Part shown: positions 61,880 through 64,000 of the stretch, piece by piece | Numbering within the stretch: the stretch's first letter is position 1 | Layout of the letters: every line of letters starts with the position of its first letter | Source of the DNA: Candidatus Saccharimonadota bacterium | GTDB lineage: Bacteria > Patescibacteriota > Saccharimonadia > Saccharimonadales > Saccharimonadaceae | Length of the DNA stretch: 64,000 nucleotides | Direction: 5' to 3' | Assembly: GCA_009785325.1 (NCBI GenBank) | Contig: WQWN01000005.1 | Coordinates: 1 to 64,000, forward strand | Position numbers and translations under genes: made by a program | Notes under the pieces: generated by a model | What the model was told of the DNA's origin: nothing | Databases searched by the model: none | Seen by the model: only the letters and a program-made list of their open reading frames with translations

Positions 61880-62539
61880 ATGAAGAAACACCCTCCTATC
61901 AACCTCACACTTTTCGGCGCACCATTCGCCGGAAAAACCACCCAGGCAACAAAAATATGTGAACGATACGGCTCACTCCTGATGGACGCTGGACACATTA
62001 TCCGAGAGGAAATAACAGCAAACACTCCACTCGGTCAGGAAGCAGGGCCTTTCATAGATCGGAAAGAATTCATACCGACCCATGCCGTCATCGCCATGCT
62101 CAAAGGCCGCATAGCAACACACAGCCACACAGGCGGCTTCGTCTACGCCGGCTTCCCGCGTAGTATCGAGCAAGTCCAAGCGGCCGACGAAAACAACATC
62201 ATTATCGACTGCGCCCTTCATATTGAGCTGTCTAGCGAAGCTTTCACAACCCGCATGGAAGGCCGACGCACCTGCGAAAACTGCGTCGCCGTCTACCACG
62301 TCACCGACAATCCTCCCATACAGCCAGACATCTGCGACAAATGCAGTAGCCCCCTCATCGTCCGTCTAGAAGATAACCCCGCATCAAACATCCTTCGCCT
62401 CCAAGATTACTATGAGAAAACCGCTCCCCTCATAAACTACTTCGCCAAAGCCAGCCGGCTCATCACAGTTCAGAGCCAGCCCCGCGTCGACGATACCGCT
62501 CGCCTCATTTTCGCCGCACTCGACAAAAAACTCCGGTAG
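61880..62539 (+). CDS. Adenylate-kinase-like nucleoside monophosphate kinase
   Basis: 219 aa from ATG 61880, with AAAGAGG upstream. P-loop GAPFAGKTTQA (GxxxxGKT, but not the usual GPPGSGKGT of adenylate kinase), the NMP site LMDAGHIIREEI, GFVYAGFPRSIEQV matching GFPRT, and a zinc-type lid with CENC and CDKC. The overall plan is adenylate kinase with zinc lid, which balances AMP, ADP and ATP. The divergent P-loop leaves room for another NMP specificity. It has a strong promoter, a long leader with an attenuator-like hairpin and a terminator. Confidence 0.8.
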   Translation: MKKHPPINLTLFGAPFAGKTTQATKICERYGSLLMDAGHIIREEITANTPLGQEAGPFIDRKEFIPTHAVIAMLKGRIATHSHTGGFVYAGFPRSIEQVQAADENNIIIDCALHIELSSEAFTTRMEGRRTCENCVAVYHVTDNPPIQPDICDKCSSPLIVRLEDNPASNILRLQDYYEKTAPLINYFAKASRLITVQSQPRVDDTARLIFAALDKKLR

Positions 62540-62551
62540 CCATCCATCCAC

Positions 62552-62576
62552 AGCCCCTCCTTAGGGGCTATTTTTC
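62552..62576 (+). terminator. Terminator of the kinase gene
   Basis: AGCCCC-TCCTTA-GGGGCT followed by ATTTTTCT. Confidence 0.8.
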
Positions 62577-63451
62577 TAGTGTCTTATCTCATCCCCTGCC
62601 GACCAGTATATAATCGCGCCCACATTCAGCTCTTTCCGCAGCTCTAGTTTCACACGTCTCACTTCTCCCTCCACGTCTTTTTGATTCGCACCACTCTTCA
62701 GATCAACCATTATAATCGCTTCTCTGCTTTCTGGCCCATAGTCATGTATGTCTAGCCCCACCACTCTCTCAAAAATCCCATGCGCTGCCACAATTCTTCT
62801 GATTTTCCTCCGCAGCTCTTTATCCACCGGCCCTCCGAGTAGTAAATTTGTATGCTCCCGGAAAATCTTCACTCCACACAGCAGAATAAACACGCTCACA
62901 CCCAGTGCCGCGATCCCGTCCACGGGCAGTTCAGTCAGCGGCGCCACCGCCATCGACACAAGTACTAGCATCGTCGCACAATTATCTGCAATACAATCTT
63001 TCATCCCCGCTTCCACCGCCTTCGACTTCAGCTTGCGATTACCCTTCAGTAAGTAAATCGCCACTCCCGACTTCACTACGATCGACCCTATCAATACCCC
63101 CACTAGCAGCATTGACGTCTCCACCTCGACCGAGTTTACTATCCTCTCAACCGCAAACTGCCCCACTTGCAACGCCGCCAAAATAATCAACATTGATACA
63201 ATAAAACCACCCACATACTCCATCCGTCCTCTCCCAAAAGGATGTCTCGGATCGCGCTTCTTTCCAGCTAGTCGAAACCCCACTATCATCGCTATCGCAC
63301 CCACACTATCCATCAAGTTATTCATTCCATCTGCGATCACCGCGGCACTACCAGAAGCCCATCCCAATACTAACTTACCCGCCGCCAACACAGCATTACA
63401 TACCAACAGCACCATCCCCATCCTACTTCCTTCACGAAAACGCTTCTGCAT
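62576..63451 (-). CDS. Cation diffusion facilitator (CDF) transporter
   Basis: 291 aa from ATG 63451 (MQKRFREG). GATAAT is 8 nt before it, while the track ATG two codons earlier would sit at the -10. About six spans are followed by a soluble C-terminal domain. Metal-site motifs are IADGMNNLMDSVGAI in span 2 and DCIADNCATMLVLV in span 5, in place of the common HxxxD; RDPRHPFGRGRMEYVGG is the family loop. CDF proteins export zinc, iron or manganese with proton exchange. N-x-x-x-D in span 2 rather than H may point to manganese or iron. Confidence 0.9.
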   Translation of the reverse strand: MQKRFREGSRMGMVLLVCNAVLAAGKLVLGWASGSAAVIADGMNNLMDSVGAIAMIVGFRLAGKKRDPRHPFGRGRMEYVGGFIVSMLIILAALQVGQFAVERIVNSVEVETSMLLVGVLIGSIVVKSGVAIYLLKGNRKLKSKAVEAGMKDCIADNCATMLVLVSMAVAPLTELPVDGIAALGVSVFILLCGVKIFREHTNLLLGGPVDKELRRKIRRIVAAHGIFERVVGLDIHDYGPESREAIIMVDLKSGANQKDVEGEVRRVKLELRKELNVGAIIYWSAGDEIRH

Positions 63452-63476
63452 ACACATATATTATCACGAACAAAAG

Positions 63477-63505
63477 AAAAAGGCGCCCCTGAGAGTTAGG
63501 GCGCC
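63477..63505 (-). terminator. Terminator of the IreB-like gene
   Basis: On the minus strand GGCGCCC-10 nt-GGGCGCC followed by TTTTTC; the last codons and stop of the gene lie within it. Confidence 0.88.
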
Positions 63506-63768
63506 ATAGGGCTATCTCCAACAAGATATTTTATTAACATCACTCTTAATATCTCATCACGATAACCACCACCATACTTACTCATGATCACTCGCGCGCC
63601 ACCCTGCGCAGTTATATAAGTTGGATCATCCGAGATTATATACCCCACTATCTGATTGACTGGATTATAGCCATTCTTCGCTAGCAATCCATAAACCCTC
63701 CTCAGGTCCTCGTCGAAATCCGCCACCGGAAAGATATTTGTATTTAGTCGCTCTGTTCCATTCTCCAT
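63496..63768 (-). CDS. IreB/DUF965-family regulatory phosphoprotein
   Basis: 90 aa. The central motif NGYNPVNQIVGYIISDDPTYIT with following IMSKYGGGYRDEILRVMLIKYLVG matches IreB (DUF965). In Enterococcus IreB is phosphorylated by the Ser/Thr kinase IreK and affects cephalosporin resistance; the first residues here contain Thr/Ser (NGTERLNT). No kinase of that type is in the window. GGGAGG precedes the ATG. Monocistronic with a strong terminator. Confidence 0.85.
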   Translation of the reverse strand: MENGTERLNTNIFPVADFDEDLRRVYGLLAKNGYNPVNQIVGYIISDDPTYITAQGGARVIMSKYGGGYRDEILRVMLIKYLVGDSPMAP

Positions 63769-63862
63769 AGCAAACCTCCCACTAAAAATAACTAAGCCGC
63801 TCTCAATCAGCTTCTATCATAAATTAAACACGTAAATTCCACTTCTGACAATAGCTAACAGA

Positions 63863-64000
63863 TTATCCGATCTTCTCGATCAAACTTTCGTCCCACTCAC
63901 TCTTCGGCTCCAGACCGTGCAGCATCGCCACTGTCGCCGCCACATTGCTCAGCCCAAACTCCCCTCCATCAGCCTTCTCCTTCTTCAGCCGATACTTCCC
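63863..64000 (-). CDS. gpmI: 2,3-bisphosphoglycerate-independent phosphoglycerate mutase, C-terminal end (partial)
   Basis: The last 45 codons of a gene entering from the right edge. GEFGLSNVAATVAMLHGLEP and ESLIEKIG match the C-terminal end of iPGM (family GLANVAATVMNLHGFEAP). It interconverts 3- and 2-phosphoglycerate in lower glycolysis. No active-site residues lie in this part, so the call rests on this one motif. Confidence 0.75.
   Translation of the reverse strand, partial: GKYRLKKEKADGGEFGLSNVAATVAMLHGLEPKSEWDESLIEKIG

Overview
The window looks like a small-genome Patescibacteria (CPR) chromosome, most probably Candidatus Saccharibacteria (TM7). This is inferred from gene content: phosphoketolase plus acetate kinase, D-Ala-D-Ala ligase, a membrane-fused MurF-like ligase, RNase J, RarA, a stand-alone ATP-cone protein, and many genes whose -10 box sits 6-8 nt before the ATG. 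TGA works as an ordinary stop throughout, so the Gracilibacteria code is not in use. No rRNA, CRISPR array or transposase was seen. Five tRNA genes are present: Pro(TGG), Val(TAC) and three with CAT anticodons, one of which is the initiator.

Layout. 0-3.3 kb: 3' part of a gene for tandem FISUMP domains. 3.3-6.2 kb: radical SAM protein, tRNA-Pro, two-gene ABC exporter. 6.2-11.1 kb: a cluster of three ATP-grasp ligases (one cut by an in-frame TGA) with a RimB-like protease and a DUF1704/QEGLA-type metallopeptidase. 11-32.9 kb: housekeeping (dnaJ with a CIRCE operator, YebC, RNase J, ddl, hisS, MurF-like, rarA, dut, galU, ZIP transporter), interrupted at 22.9 kb by a collapsed surface-protein gene. 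32.9-47.8 kb: an accessory region beginning at the 3' end of tRNA-Val. It holds a helical-repeat protein switched off by a G9 tract, an RCC1 surface protein, an HTH protein, an ABC-type ATPase, a type II restriction-modification pair with overlapping 3' ends, a frameshifted large serine recombinase running into tRNA-Met, an FtsB/DivIC-like protein and a beta-helix surface protein. 47.8-64 kb: transport, redox, repair and wall-lipid genes, dnaK with two CIRCE-type operators, ackA and xfp separated by a second RCC1 surface gene, an adenylate-kinase-like gene behind a possible attenuator, an IreB-like gene and the 3' end of gpmI.

How the genes fit together. xfp, ackA and gpmI point to a phosphoketolase-type fermentation. 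dnaK and dnaJ lie 43 kb apart but carry the same HrcA-type operator, so they probably form one heat-shock regulon. ddl, the MurF-like ligase, uppP and the FtsB-like protein belong to wall synthesis and division.

The most distinctive signal is a modular surface-protein family. Four loci share an N-terminal leader (around VFSxQT), a C-terminal VPNTG motif and a promoter box (ATGCTAATGTTTA), while the middle of the protein differs: RCC1 propeller, beta-helix, or nothing. The two RCC1 promoters carry poly-C runs between -35 and -10, and a nearby repeat-protein gene is broken at a G9 run, which suggests phase-variable surface display. A second distinctive signal is a three-way match of sequence arms around a CCACCA core at 33.0, 37.4 and 47.8 kb. 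It has the structure of integration junctions at the tRNA-Val 3' end.
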